From: a virus
Strand: one strand, 5' to 3'
IMG/VR virus record: IMGVR_UViG_3300014720_000003
Coordinates: 62,001-126,000 of that record
Length of the DNA: 64,000 bases
How positions within the stretch are numbered: the stretch's first letter is position 1; every line of letters begins with the position of its first letter. The notes under the pieces were generated by a model, which had not been told where the DNA came from, did not search any database, and worked only from the letters and a program-made list of their open reading frames with translations. Shown here piece after piece: positions 10,841-18,226 of this stretch. A program made the position numbers and the translations under genes.

Positions 10841-11869
10841 TCAGAGATTGCTCAGTTCCCAACTATTGAAAATATTTTCCCAACACTTGGAACTATTTTC
10901 TTTTCCCCATTGTTGGTCTATCTTATTTCTAGCATTAATTCTCAACTCTTGAGTTTCTGTACTTTCGAAAGCTGATCTTGATGCCTTATAAACAAATTCA
11001 CGATGATCGGCGCATAACCAACCTGTTTTACCATCATCCACTAAAACTTCCCATCCTCCTTTTTTATCAACAATTAATAGTGAACCAGAACTCATCGCCT
11101 CAAAACCTACTCGTGGTAAGTTCTCAAATGTATCTGTGGTCATAATAATAACATCACAAAATGCATATAATTCTTGTTGCGTTATTTGTCCTTCATGTAG
11201 ACCCAGGATATATGAAGGTAATTTACCTAATTTTTTTTCTGCTCTTTGATCCCAACCTAATATCATACCTCTTTTTAATATGGGAGAGGTCATAGTTTCA
11301 TAGATCCACAATTGTAAACCACCATATTTGTCAGCATCACCTCTAGAGATTCTACCAAAATTGAATGTTTCTGAGGTTTTTCTTTCGACAAACGGAAATG
11401 GATCGGTGTCGAAATACGGATTAAAAAATAATGGTCTATATGGTTTACCAGTCTCTATTAATCTAGGACTCACTCTATTATATTGGTGCTTGGTTTGATA
11501 TAGGTGAAAGTCTAACAGTCCTCTGCTTTGAGCCTCTATTTCTTTTGGAAAATTCCATGTCATGCAATTTACAAACGTGGTACTTTTAGCGTACTTTTTT
11601 ATTTCTTCTATATTTTTTAGGAATTCACCGTTACAAAAAGATATAGTATGAAAACCAGCACAATCCCTCCATGATCTGCTATCAATATATTTACATCCAA
11701 TATCTAGCATGGATTTTTTCATTTTATTCAAATTATCATCAAACCCACCCGTATGACAAATATATACATCGATGCCCATCTCTCTCCATAATCTTATCTG
11801 ATGATCCAACTCAGTATCCGCCCCACCTAATCTGGACGGATGTCCTATAACACACAATTCCTTGATCAT
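10841..11869 (-). CDS. Glycosyltransferase, GT-B fold (GT4-like)
   Basis: This 342-residue protein matches group-1 glycosyltransferases, which move a sugar from a nucleotide donor to an acceptor. The N-terminal Rossmann segment reads IGHPSRLGGADTELDHQI (Gly-Gly loop for acceptor entry). The C-terminal donor-site motif is PRVGFEAMSSGSLLIVDKKGG, with the E-A-M-(S/A)-(S/C)-G pattern, followed by DDGKTGWL. It is the last gene of the minus-strand run. Its ATG overlaps the stop of the 57-aa gene upstream (ATGA). Target unknown; virion or host-surface modification is likely given the many similar genes in the window. Confidence 0.8.
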   Translation of the reverse strand: MIKELCVIGHPSRLGGADTELDHQIRLWREMGIDVYICHTGGFDDNLNKMKKSMLDIGCKYIDSRSWRDCAGFHTISFCNGEFLKNIEEIKKYAKSTTFVNCMTWNFPKEIEAQSRGLLDFHLYQTKHQYNRVSPRLIETGKPYRPLFFNPYFDTDPFPFVERKTSETFNFGRISRGDADKYGGLQLWIYETMTSPILKRGMILGWDQRAEKKLGKLPSYILGLHEGQITQQELYAFCDVIIMTTDTFENLPRVGFEAMSSGSLLIVDKKGGWEVLVDDGKTGWLCADHREFVYKASRSAFESTETQELRINARNKIDQQWGKENSSKCWENIFNSWELSNL

Positions 11870-12039
11870 ACCTTTTTCCTACATACCCATACCACAGATG
11901 TGGCAAAGTCTTTCATAGATTCTAGTAATCTAATGAAATTATTTATATAATATTCAAACGATCTTTTCCATCCATCTGACAGATCATCTCTATCAAGATC
12001 CCGTATTCCTGTTACAAAAGATATTTGAGTATTTATCAT
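11866..12039 (-). CDS. 57-aa protein resembling the start of an HtrL/YibB-type protein
   Basis: This small frame runs from an ATG at 12039 to a TGA at 11866 that overlaps the next start by ATGA, which supports real translation. The sequence (ISFVTGIRDLDR, then W-K-R-S-F-E-Y-Y and FIRLLESM) looks like the first strand-helix unit of HtrL/YibB-type glycosyltransferase-like proteins, which normally continue for another 200 residues. Here it ends in CRKKV. It may be a remnant after replacement of the rest by the downstream glycosyltransferase, or a genuine small partner protein. Confidence 0.5.
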   Translation of the reverse strand: MINTQISFVTGIRDLDRDDLSDGWKRSFEYYINNFIRLLESMKDFATSVVWVCRKKV

Positions 12040-12040
12040 T

Positions 12041-12496
12041 TTAACAAAAACTCCCCGCAGTAATATCTATAACTTGACATGTTCCAAGGGTTACGTGCCA
12101 TGAGACTATGGTATAATCACAATAGTCCCCAGCACCTTGACAATCACAATCGGGAAAATTACTTAGTAAAAAAGTTACCATTACTCTACAGGACTGCGGA
12201 TAGCAGTTCTCAAAATACAAATCATATTCTGCCTCATAAAGACAAGGATTATTCGATATATTAAGTCTGTTTAGATAAGATCCATTTAAATAATTAACTA
12301 AGCTGTTGCTCATACATTTTGAGCACACTATATTGTTATTCAGTGTGAAGGTCAGCTCTTGTGTGTTACCTCCCCACGGCACATACTGAGGACAATCACA
12401 GCCGCCGCCGCCCTCTCCGCAACAACACGAAAGGTCACTAGCTAATTTACCATTTACGGTTAATAGTTTACCATTATATGAGATTAGTGGAGCCAC
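12041..12496 (-). CDS. Cysteine-rich protein, unknown function
   Basis: This 151-residue protein starts with a short repeat-like segment (YNGKLLTVNGKLA) followed by three adjacent cysteines, a glycine run, C-D-C-P and many later cysteines (C-S-K-C, D-C-D-C, final C). The cysteine density suggests a disulfide- or metal-stabilised surface domain. The style recalls the Cys-rich tail of the 780-residue virion protein at the end of the plus-strand run. It has no signal peptide. The start overlaps the previous stop (ATGG/TAA arrangement at 12496). Confidence 0.5.
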   Translation of the reverse strand: MAPLISYNGKLLTVNGKLASDLSCCCGEGGGGCDCPQYVPWGGNTQELTFTLNNNIVCSKCMSNSLVNYLNGSYLNRLNISNNPCLYEAEYDLYFENCYPQSCRVMVTFLLSNFPDCDCQGAGDYCDYTIVSWHVTLGTCQVIDITAGSFC

Positions 12497-12822
12497 TATT
12501 TATCCTTTTCTTTACTCCATTTATGCCATCCTTTATTGGGCAAATAGTTTCCTTCATCATCTTTGCGTTTTGGAAATAATGTTCCACCTTTTTTATGTTG
12601 ACCAAAAGCCAGTATTGCTCCACAATCACCACACCTTAATTCATAGTAATCGTTGCCTTCAACATTTCTTACTATAAACTTTAGATTGGTACTACCACAT
12701 AATCCGCACTTTTCTTCTCCAAAGATTTCTTGTATAATAGCCAGTTCTTTGAAGATTTCTTTTTGACCTGATCCTTCAACCTCGAACTCTAATCTATCAC
12801 TGACCTTATACTTAACTTTCAT
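12496..12822 (-). CDS. Zinc-ribbon protein, possible single-strand DNA partner
   Basis: The 108-residue protein carries one four-cysteine zinc ribbon: C-G-L-C-G-S-T-N near residues 39-46 and C-G-D-C-G-A near 64-69, followed by an invariant-looking LAFGQHKKGGTLFPKR patch rich in basic and aromatic residues. Small zinc-ribbon proteins of this style are found next to phage recombination genes. Here it follows, 7 bases apart, a protein with an annealing-protein-like motif. A DNA-binding accessory role is inference. Confidence 0.5.
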   Translation of the reverse strand: MKVKYKVSDRLEFEVEGSGQKEIFKELAIIQEIFGEEKCGLCGSTNLKFIVRNVEGNDYYELRCGDCGAILAFGQHKKGGTLFPKRKDDEGNYLPNKGWHKWSKEKDK

Positions 12823-12829
12823 AAATCAC

Positions 12830-13567
12830 CTATTTCCAGTTATTATCATACCCAAGTATATTATCCGGTATGGAGTTTGTTTGTTGGTAACTAGATAACG
12901 ATGTTACAATTTTTACAGCATCGTCATGCGATATATGATAGATATTTTTGGAGTCTATAGCAAGAGATTCTAGTAATTTAGTCACATTAATATTAATACG
13001 TTTAGCTAATACGTCTATAAAATTAATCTGATTATTCGTGATCTTGTCCACAGTATTATGATCAGGATGATCCTCAATATCTTTGGCCAATTCTTCAGCG
13101 GCCACAACTTTTCGTAGTTTTAGTGCTCGTCTTAATGCTCGTCCTTCTGCTCTTGTTTCTGCCACAGCAACCGGGTGGTTGCGATAAACCTTGTCACAAT
13201 TACCCCAATAAACGTCCGCAGCGCCACTAACAGAGCGATGATTTAAATTATGGTCCTTGGACTCATCCCTATTTAAATAGTAGCTCAGTTTGTGAACAAC
13301 TGTGGCTCTTTTTTCGTTATCTGGAGATGGACTCTGAACCACCTCTGAATTAGAATCCAGAATTGTACAGTTAAGGGCTATCTCAAAAATTCTTCGTAAT
13401 CCATCTGTTGTTGGATTGCCCATTATTTTTTCATCTTCTGATAGTAAACTCAGCACATAGTCTGTCCACTCTAAATCATTGGGTGTGAGATTAGCATTTG
13501 TAATTTCAACACTCACAGTAGCATTGATAGTTTCTGTCGTGGTTTCCTTTTTTGATCTAGCCATCAT
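12830..13567 (-). CDS. Putative single-strand annealing / recombination protein
   Basis: This 245-residue protein contains a block reading VAVAETRAEGRALRRAL (residues about 145-161), which resembles the A-E-(T)-(R)-A-x-G-R-A-L helix of Rad52/ERF-type and related phage annealing proteins. It is preceded by a VSGAADVYWG segment, and a short C-terminal helical domain follows. No Walker motif is present. The neighbour downstream is a zinc-ribbon protein and upstream a nuclease, which fits a recombination set. A conserved phage protein of other function is possible. Confidence 0.4.
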   Translation of the reverse strand: MMARSKKETTTETINATVSVEITNANLTPNDLEWTDYVLSLLSEDEKIMGNPTTDGLRRIFEIALNCTILDSNSEVVQSPSPDNEKRATVVHKLSYYLNRDESKDHNLNHRSVSGAADVYWGNCDKVYRNHPVAVAETRAEGRALRRALKLRKVVAAEELAKDIEDHPDHNTVDKITNNQINFIDVLAKRININVTKLLESLAIDSKNIYHISHDDAVKIVTSLSSYQQTNSIPDNILGYDNNWK

Positions 13568-14355
13568 TCGTCTCCTAGATTAATAATTTTACTATTGGGC
13601 ATGTTTTTTCCTTTGATACTATCTAATATCTCTAGTAATTGGTTAAATATAATAAGTCCTCTTGATGGAGAAAAGTCTTTTGTTTGTTTGATTCTGATTA
13701 AATATAGACCTTTACCTAGAATTAATCCTGTTTTTTTATCATCATACTTTTTATTACGTTTTAGAGCATCATCGCCCCACACTGGTTCAAAATGCGATGG
13801 ACCATCAACTTCAATGGCCGCATTTAGTTTAGGTAGAAACAGATCAATTTGCAACTTTGTATTTAGTATGCTTTGCTCTTTGTGGAATTCAACAGAAAAT
13901 CCCTTTGATAATAACTTAGTATGTAAAAATTTTTCTAATTTGGATCCTGTTTTGCTACTTTGTCTCACAGCATCATTAGCTTGTTTTAACATATACTGTT
14001 TTTCATCATCGCTTTTCTTTTCCCAATTCAAACGAGCTTTAGTTTTTCTGTCTTTAATTTCTTTATCATCCATTCCCTCCCAAACCTGTAAAACAGATAA
14101 TCCTATCTTGGATTTGGTTTCATTAGATCTTTGTTTGCCTTGTGTCGGATGCTGAGTTTTACCCAAAGCCAAAGCATTCTTTTGTGCTTCGCTTTTATTA
14201 CGAATCTTAATCTTATATTTTATAGCATCTCTGCGTAATTTATTAGCATAAGTCCCGCATTCACTAGCTATATCTTGAAAACTTTTATTATTTTTTTCGT
14301 ATTCTTTTATTAAGAAGTTTTTTTTGTCATTATCAGATAGCTTATCATATTTCAT
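13564..14355 (-). CDS. Endonuclease, PD-(D/E)XK (DUF559/Vsr-like) with NUMOD-like region
   Basis: This 263-residue protein has three parts. Residues 1-60 hold a helix-turn-helix (SFQDIASECGTYANKLRRDA). Residues about 68-90 hold a NUMOD3-like DNA-binding stretch (GKQRSNETKSKIG). Residues about 140-245 form a PD-(D/E)XK core: FHKEQSI, then LQIDLFLP, then AIEVDGPSH, with the D and E-V-D residues forming the likely metal site. NUMOD-type modules are typical of homing endonucleases, so this may be a free-standing selfish nuclease. Overlaps its neighbours by 4 bases on each side. Confidence 0.6.
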   Translation of the reverse strand: MKYDKLSDNDKKNFLIKEYEKNNKSFQDIASECGTYANKLRRDAIKYKIKIRNKSEAQKNALALGKTQHPTQGKQRSNETKSKIGLSVLQVWEGMDDKEIKDRKTKARLNWEKKSDDEKQYMLKQANDAVRQSSKTGSKLEKFLHTKLLSKGFSVEFHKEQSILNTKLQIDLFLPKLNAAIEVDGPSHFEPVWGDDALKRNKKYDDKKTGLILGKGLYLIRIKQTKDFSPSRGLIIFNQLLEILDSIKGKNMPNSKIINLGDE

Positions 14356-14714
14356 AGTTGAATCTCTTCTATCTTTGCGTTGTTATTAGTTAATAGTTTA
14401 TATTGATTCAATGTTTTTCTATCAAGTTTTTGTGAAACACAATCATTAATATCAACATACAGATATATATCTTTTGATAAGAGATTATCGTGTTGTATAA
14501 GATCTTGATAATTTAAAAAAACTATAGTGCCATCATAATTATGCATATAATAGTCTAGAAGAACAGCATATTTTTGATTTTCCCATCCGTCACTATTCGT
14601 AAATATATTGAAATCAATCAAACTATATTTTTGTGTAAAAAATACTTTAATTAATTCTATAATAGAAGCATTTTCGAGAAAACTATTAGTAAAAATAGAT
14701 ATTTTATGTTTCAT
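14352..14714 (-). CDS. Hypothetical protein (120 aa)
   Basis: Not recognised. It is an alternating beta-alpha sequence (ISIFTNSF, then TIVFLNYQDL, then IYLYVDIND) that reads like a small Rossmann-type domain, with an N-terminal strand like those of glycosyltransferases. The acidic V-D-I-N-D segment near residue 90 could be a metal site. It overlaps both neighbours by 4 bases and lies among sugar-transfer genes, so a role there is plausible but unproven. Confidence 0.45.
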   Translation of the reverse strand: MKHKISIFTNSFLENASIIELIKVFFTQKYSLIDFNIFTNSDGWENQKYAVLLDYYMHNYDGTIVFLNYQDLIQHDNLLSKDIYLYVDINDCVSQKLDRKTLNQYKLLTNNNAKIEEIQL

Positions 14715-15355
14715 ATTCTTTGATAGGTTGTTGGTTTAAGATTAATATTGAATGGTTTGACTATACAATTATTAGACACTGTAAGTTTATTAATTAGTTC
14801 AAAAATAAAATAGTTGTGTACGATATTGGTTTCTAATACTGTTTTCATATATGAGGCATGATCTTTAGACAAGTAATAGATGTCATATAGGTAATTATCT
14901 AAATCATAACTAATATTCTCAATAATTTTGTTGTTAATAATACAACCTAATTTATTCTTAGTGTGCTTATTAATAAAAATCTGAGTACCATCAGATGTAT
15001 CAAATTTATTAAATAGCCTAACACTCAAATTACTATCACCAAACAATATCAAACAATCACTATCTAAATAATCTTTAGCCAAATATAAACTATGAGCATA
15101 ATTATATTGATCATATTCAGAATTATAAATTAAATTGACGTTTTTTAATAAGTGATCATGCTTAGAGATAAAACTCAGAAATTTTTTATTATCAAATCCG
15201 TATACATATGCTATAGTGGGGTTGTCGAATACTGTATTAATAATTCCTAGCTGATTTTGTAAAATAGTTTGATGGTTGGAGGTTTTTAATAAACCCACAC
15301 ACCCTTTGGATTTCATTCGCTTTTGAAATTTATCTCCCAGTATAATAATATTCAT
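14711..15355 (-). CDS. Putative nucleotidyltransferase-like (GT-A fold) protein
   Basis: The 214-residue protein follows the pattern of sugar-1-phosphate nucleotidyltransferases in diverged form: an N-terminal strand (MNIIILGD), a basic R-M-K-S-K-G stretch, LLKTSN, then AYVYGF, YAHSLYLAKDYL and LILFGDSN, where the Asp would be the metal ligand. The usual GxGTRL signature is not intact, so activity is uncertain. Neighbouring glycosyltransferases support a sugar-activation role. Confidence 0.45.
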   Translation of the reverse strand: MNIIILGDKFQKRMKSKGCVGLLKTSNHQTILQNQLGIINTVFDNPTIAYVYGFDNKKFLSFISKHDHLLKNVNLIYNSEYDQYNYAHSLYLAKDYLDSDCLILFGDSNLSVRLFNKFDTSDGTQIFINKHTKNKLGCIINNKIIENISYDLDNYLYDIYYLSKDHASYMKTVLETNIVHNYFIFELINKLTVSNNCIVKPFNINLKPTTYQRI

Positions 15356-16110
15356 ACAAACATATATTTAGTATCATCATTTAGTAGATTGGTATTTTCT
15401 ATTTTCCTAACATATCGATATACTGATGCACTATATACTATACATGTCTTATTTTTATCTGAAACCACCATTATCTGTCCCATATCTTTATGTACAATCT
15501 CATTTGTTTTAATAATTGGATTGAGATTACTCACAGGACCACTTATCTGAACAATAAACCTAGATTTAATATTTGTGTATAGAATACTATTAATAATTGA
15601 CTCATCAGTAACATCTTCATCTAAAATACTCTGTATGCGCCAACCACAAGATATATTACATTCATCTATCAAACTATTCATCATACCAAAGGTATAAATT
15701 AATGATTGTGATTTACGACGTAAGAAAATGATTTTTTTTGGAGGACCGACCGTATTATCCATAAGGTTGGAGCATAAAGTTTTTAAGTCGGATGGGTTCT
15801 CAAATCCATGTAAACTAATAATCACAGTATAATGTAATCTATTTGTCTCTGTAAATTTAGTGATTTTATCATCCAAGCACGCATCCGCTAGACCAAATTG
15901 TTCAAACCATTTGTTTTCCCTATATCCAATACATTTTTTATTATTGATAATATAAAATTCTTTCTCATTATCATATGCTTCGATAATTTCAACATTATTC
16001 TGTCGTAATTTATTAATAAAATCTAATGAGCAGTTTGTTTGTGTATTTTCATCATATTTGGCGAATACACAATTTTTGCATGAAGTATGAATAGCGCTGA
16101 TGGTTGTCAT
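15352..16110 (-). CDS. Protein with N-terminal Cys motif and GT-A-like region
   Basis: The 252-residue protein starts with C-K-N-C-V-F-A near residues 11-17, then TQTNC near 24-28 and a further Cys at about 60, suggesting a small metal-binding domain. From about residue 93 it reads like the first half of a family-2 glycosyltransferase (YTVIISLHGFENPSDL, then PPKKIIFLRR). A catalytic D-x-D is not obvious, although L-D-E-D occurs near residue 158. Overlaps both neighbours by 4 bases, in a run of sugar-transfer genes. Confidence 0.4.
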   Translation of the reverse strand: MTTISAIHTSCKNCVFAKYDENTQTNCSLDFINKLRQNNVEIIEAYDNEKEFYIINNKKCIGYRENKWFEQFGLADACLDDKITKFTETNRLHYTVIISLHGFENPSDLKTLCSNLMDNTVGPPKKIIFLRRKSQSLIYTFGMMNSLIDECNISCGWRIQSILDEDVTDESIINSILYTNIKSRFIVQISGPVSNLNPIIKTNEIVHKDMGQIMVVSDKNKTCIVYSASVYRYVRKIENTNLLNDDTKYMFV

Positions 16111-17726
16111 GGAATAAAATCCTCTTTGGCTATAGAATTTTTGTTTGTTCTCATCTGTTCACAAACAATTTTATTATTTAGGAATGATTCTAGAATAGCA
16201 ATAACATCTTGATGACCAAAGGTTTTAAAATGACCATTCTGAACTATTACACTATTAATAAAATCCTTGATTAACATTTGTATTGGTGCTGTATTAATTA
16301 AGTATGGTTCATTAATTACATGAGAACACATGAATTCAACAAATTCTTTTTTTGATATTGTGGATGGAATCGATACATTCGTATGGTTTGTTGTATATTT
16401 TTCTGATGTATCCCAATTTGTTTTCTGATTATTTTTTATATGATCAAAGGCAGCATTCCATGTTTGATAAACATTATCCCAAGAATATTTTTCAATACAT
16501 TTCTCTCTGATATGATCACTATTAGGAATAGTAATAGTCTTATTAAAGAATTGAGTTAGTAAATTGATAGTATAGTTGTTATCTGGAAGTGCTCTTAAAG
16601 CATTACTTTCCATTTCCCTAAATAGGGAACACGGTATTTTATACCCTAATAAATTATCAGCAATTTCGGACATAGCACTATAATCCACAACCATAATAGG
16701 AATGCCACAAGATGCAGCCTCTATTTGTGGAATACCAAATCCTTCACATATAGCATATTGTAGATAAACATCGAACAGATTATATATCTCACTCAATTGT
16801 GAAGTAGACACCGAATTAGTTGTACTAGTAAATCGTGCATTATAAGATCCACAACTTGTACACTTTGTCGTAATCCCATTAAATTTAGAAGGGAAAAAAC
16901 TATTACATGATTTACACAAATAGGTAAAATAAACCCTATCAGCAACACCATATTCTAAAAGAAGCGAGGGAATATCCCACCCAGCCTCTTCTGGATAACT
17001 AGTATGAAGATATAATACTGTATTTGTTGAATTACTAGGATTCTTAATAAATTCATTTAATACTAATATAAGATCAGCTAGTAATTTACGCTTTTGATTA
17101 CGCATTACTGTGCCAATCACATTAATTTTGTTTGTACCTAAATATTTGGTTTTGTGTTCATCTTTATTATATATTGGTTTAAATATATTGTAATCTACTC
17201 CAGCATTAGCGATTTGTGGGAATAGATTAATAGTATCTCCACACTCTTGTATTAGGGTGTCTTTGGCCCATTGAGTATATGGAACTACTAAATCACTATT
17301 TTTAAATGTAATTTTCCAATCTATGCGCTGAGGAGCAGAATCTACTGTTGGCATTATTACCCAATTATAAAATCTACGATATGGGCTGGTTTCTTGATAC
17401 GCGCTCATCCAATAGTCTCTAACATCAAAAACTATATCAGGATTAAAGTCTGCTAAAACCCTATTAAATCTCCAAAGACCAAACTGATTAAGGTTGTTAC
17501 TTTTATAAGTGTTGTATCTTTCGTCATTAACAGGCACAGCATTAGCATAGAACCGCCAGGGAATATCTTTAATTCTGGTATTTAAATGATCAACAAAACA
17601 ACCTAATTCTGCTACTTCATACTCTTCGTTTTTATGTAGTCGTGAGAGAATTTCCTTACCATAAATACCATAACCGGTATCTAAAAAACTAGCATCGTTA
17701 CATAGTAAAATTTTTGTTTTTTTCAT
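16107..17726 (-). CDS. Glycosyltransferase, GT4-like, with zinc-ribbon insertion
   Basis: This 539-residue protein has the GT-B layout: an N-terminal domain (ILLCNDASFLDTGYGIYGKEI, acceptor loop with Gly-Tyr-Gly) and a C-terminal donor domain with CEGFGIPQIEAASCGIPIMV near residues 330-350, the E-x-F-G-x-x-x-x-E-A motif of family 4. Between them, residues about 270-293 contain C-K-S-C ... C-T-S-C, a zinc ribbon not usual in this family. About 150 further residues follow the catalytic domain. A 12-bp hairpin lies upstream, after ssb. Confidence 0.75.
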   Translation of the reverse strand: MKKTKILLCNDASFLDTGYGIYGKEILSRLHKNEEYEVAELGCFVDHLNTRIKDIPWRFYANAVPVNDERYNTYKSNNLNQFGLWRFNRVLADFNPDIVFDVRDYWMSAYQETSPYRRFYNWVIMPTVDSAPQRIDWKITFKNSDLVVPYTQWAKDTLIQECGDTINLFPQIANAGVDYNIFKPIYNKDEHKTKYLGTNKINVIGTVMRNQKRKLLADLILVLNEFIKNPSNSTNTVLYLHTSYPEEAGWDIPSLLLEYGVADRVYFTYLCKSCNSFFPSKFNGITTKCTSCGSYNARFTSTTNSVSTSQLSEIYNLFDVYLQYAICEGFGIPQIEAASCGIPIMVVDYSAMSEIADNLLGYKIPCSLFREMESNALRALPDNNYTINLLTQFFNKTITIPNSDHIREKCIEKYSWDNVYQTWNAAFDHIKNNQKTNWDTSEKYTTNHTNVSIPSTISKKEFVEFMCSHVINEPYLINTAPIQMLIKDFINSVIVQNGHFKTFGHQDVIAILESFLNNKIVCEQMRTNKNSIAKEDFIP

Positions 17727-17738
17727 GTTATAGAATAC

Positions 17739-17771
17739 AGACCCCTGGCACCATTGAGATGCCAGGGATCT
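17739..17771 (-). terminator. Strong RNA hairpin between ssb and the next gene
   Basis: On the minus strand, 12-base arms (17771-17760 and 17750-17739, core CCCTGGCA/TGCCAGGG, one G-U pair) enclose a 9-base loop. Only a weak U-containing stretch follows (GTATTCTAT), so it may be a partial terminator, an attenuator or a 3'-end stabiliser for the ssb mRNA rather than a full stop. Confidence 0.6.
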
Positions 17772-17790
17772 ATATTAGAGATACTTAAAA

Positions 17791-18156
17791 TCAGAACGCA
17801 ACAGCGTCGGCTGTTTTTTCTGATCTTTTGGTTTTTGAGATTTTACCAAAATTATTAACTCTGACCTTTAGAGTATTATGTTTTACTCCATCCTTTTCCC
17901 AACTGTCATTACGTAATGATCCTTCGATAATTACTAGATCTCCCTTCTTCAACGAAGATGAAATGGCCTCAGCGCCACTATCCCATGCTTCACACTGAAT
18001 AAATGAGGTAATTTTATCTTGTGTACCATTAGCCTTGGTGAATTCTCTTGATGTGGCAACAGTAAAATTAACCACATAAGTTTGTTTATCACCAGTTGTA
18101 ATAACTCTGAGTTCCGGATCCCTAGCTAAATTACCTTTAATCATAACAATATTCAT
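17791..18156 (-). CDS. ssb: Single-stranded DNA-binding protein
   Basis: An OB-fold SSB that coats single-stranded DNA at the fork. The pattern is MNIVMIKGNLARDPELR, then FTVATSREF, FIQCEAWDSGAEAISSSLKKGDLVIIEGSL. The protein is about 121 residues, short for an SSB: the flexible acidic tail is nearly absent and the end is DAVAF, a minimal version of a C-terminal interaction tip. Start choice: an ATG two codons earlier (18162) touches the AGGAG site, while the ATG at 18156 has six bases of spacing, so the latter is preferred. It has its own promoter upstream and a hairpin downstream, so strong separate expression is likely. Confidence 0.9.
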   Translation of the reverse strand: MNIVMIKGNLARDPELRVITTGDKQTYVVNFTVATSREFTKANGTQDKITSFIQCEAWDSGAEAISSSLKKGDLVIIEGSLRNDSWEKDGVKHNTLKVRVNNFGKISKTKRSEKTADAVAF

Positions 18157-18198
18157 ATACATCTCCTTGTTAATTTAAAACCAAACCTGACCTGACAT

Positions 18199-18226
18199 AT
18201 TGTAAGCTCGACGGGACACAAGTCAA
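18199..18226 (-). promoter_or_regulatory. Sigma-70-type promoter of ssb
   Basis: Minus strand: TTGACT (18226-18221), 16-base spacer, TACAAT (18204-18199), followed about 43 bases later by AGGAG and the ssb start. The -35 box overlaps the stop codon of the upstream polymerase gene. Only one and one mismatches to consensus. Confidence 0.6.

Noticed and set aside
13595-14155. 186-codon plus-strand frame opposite the NUMOD nuclease
   Set aside because: Antisense shadow; the minus-strand frame has clear nuclease motifs and coupling overlaps.
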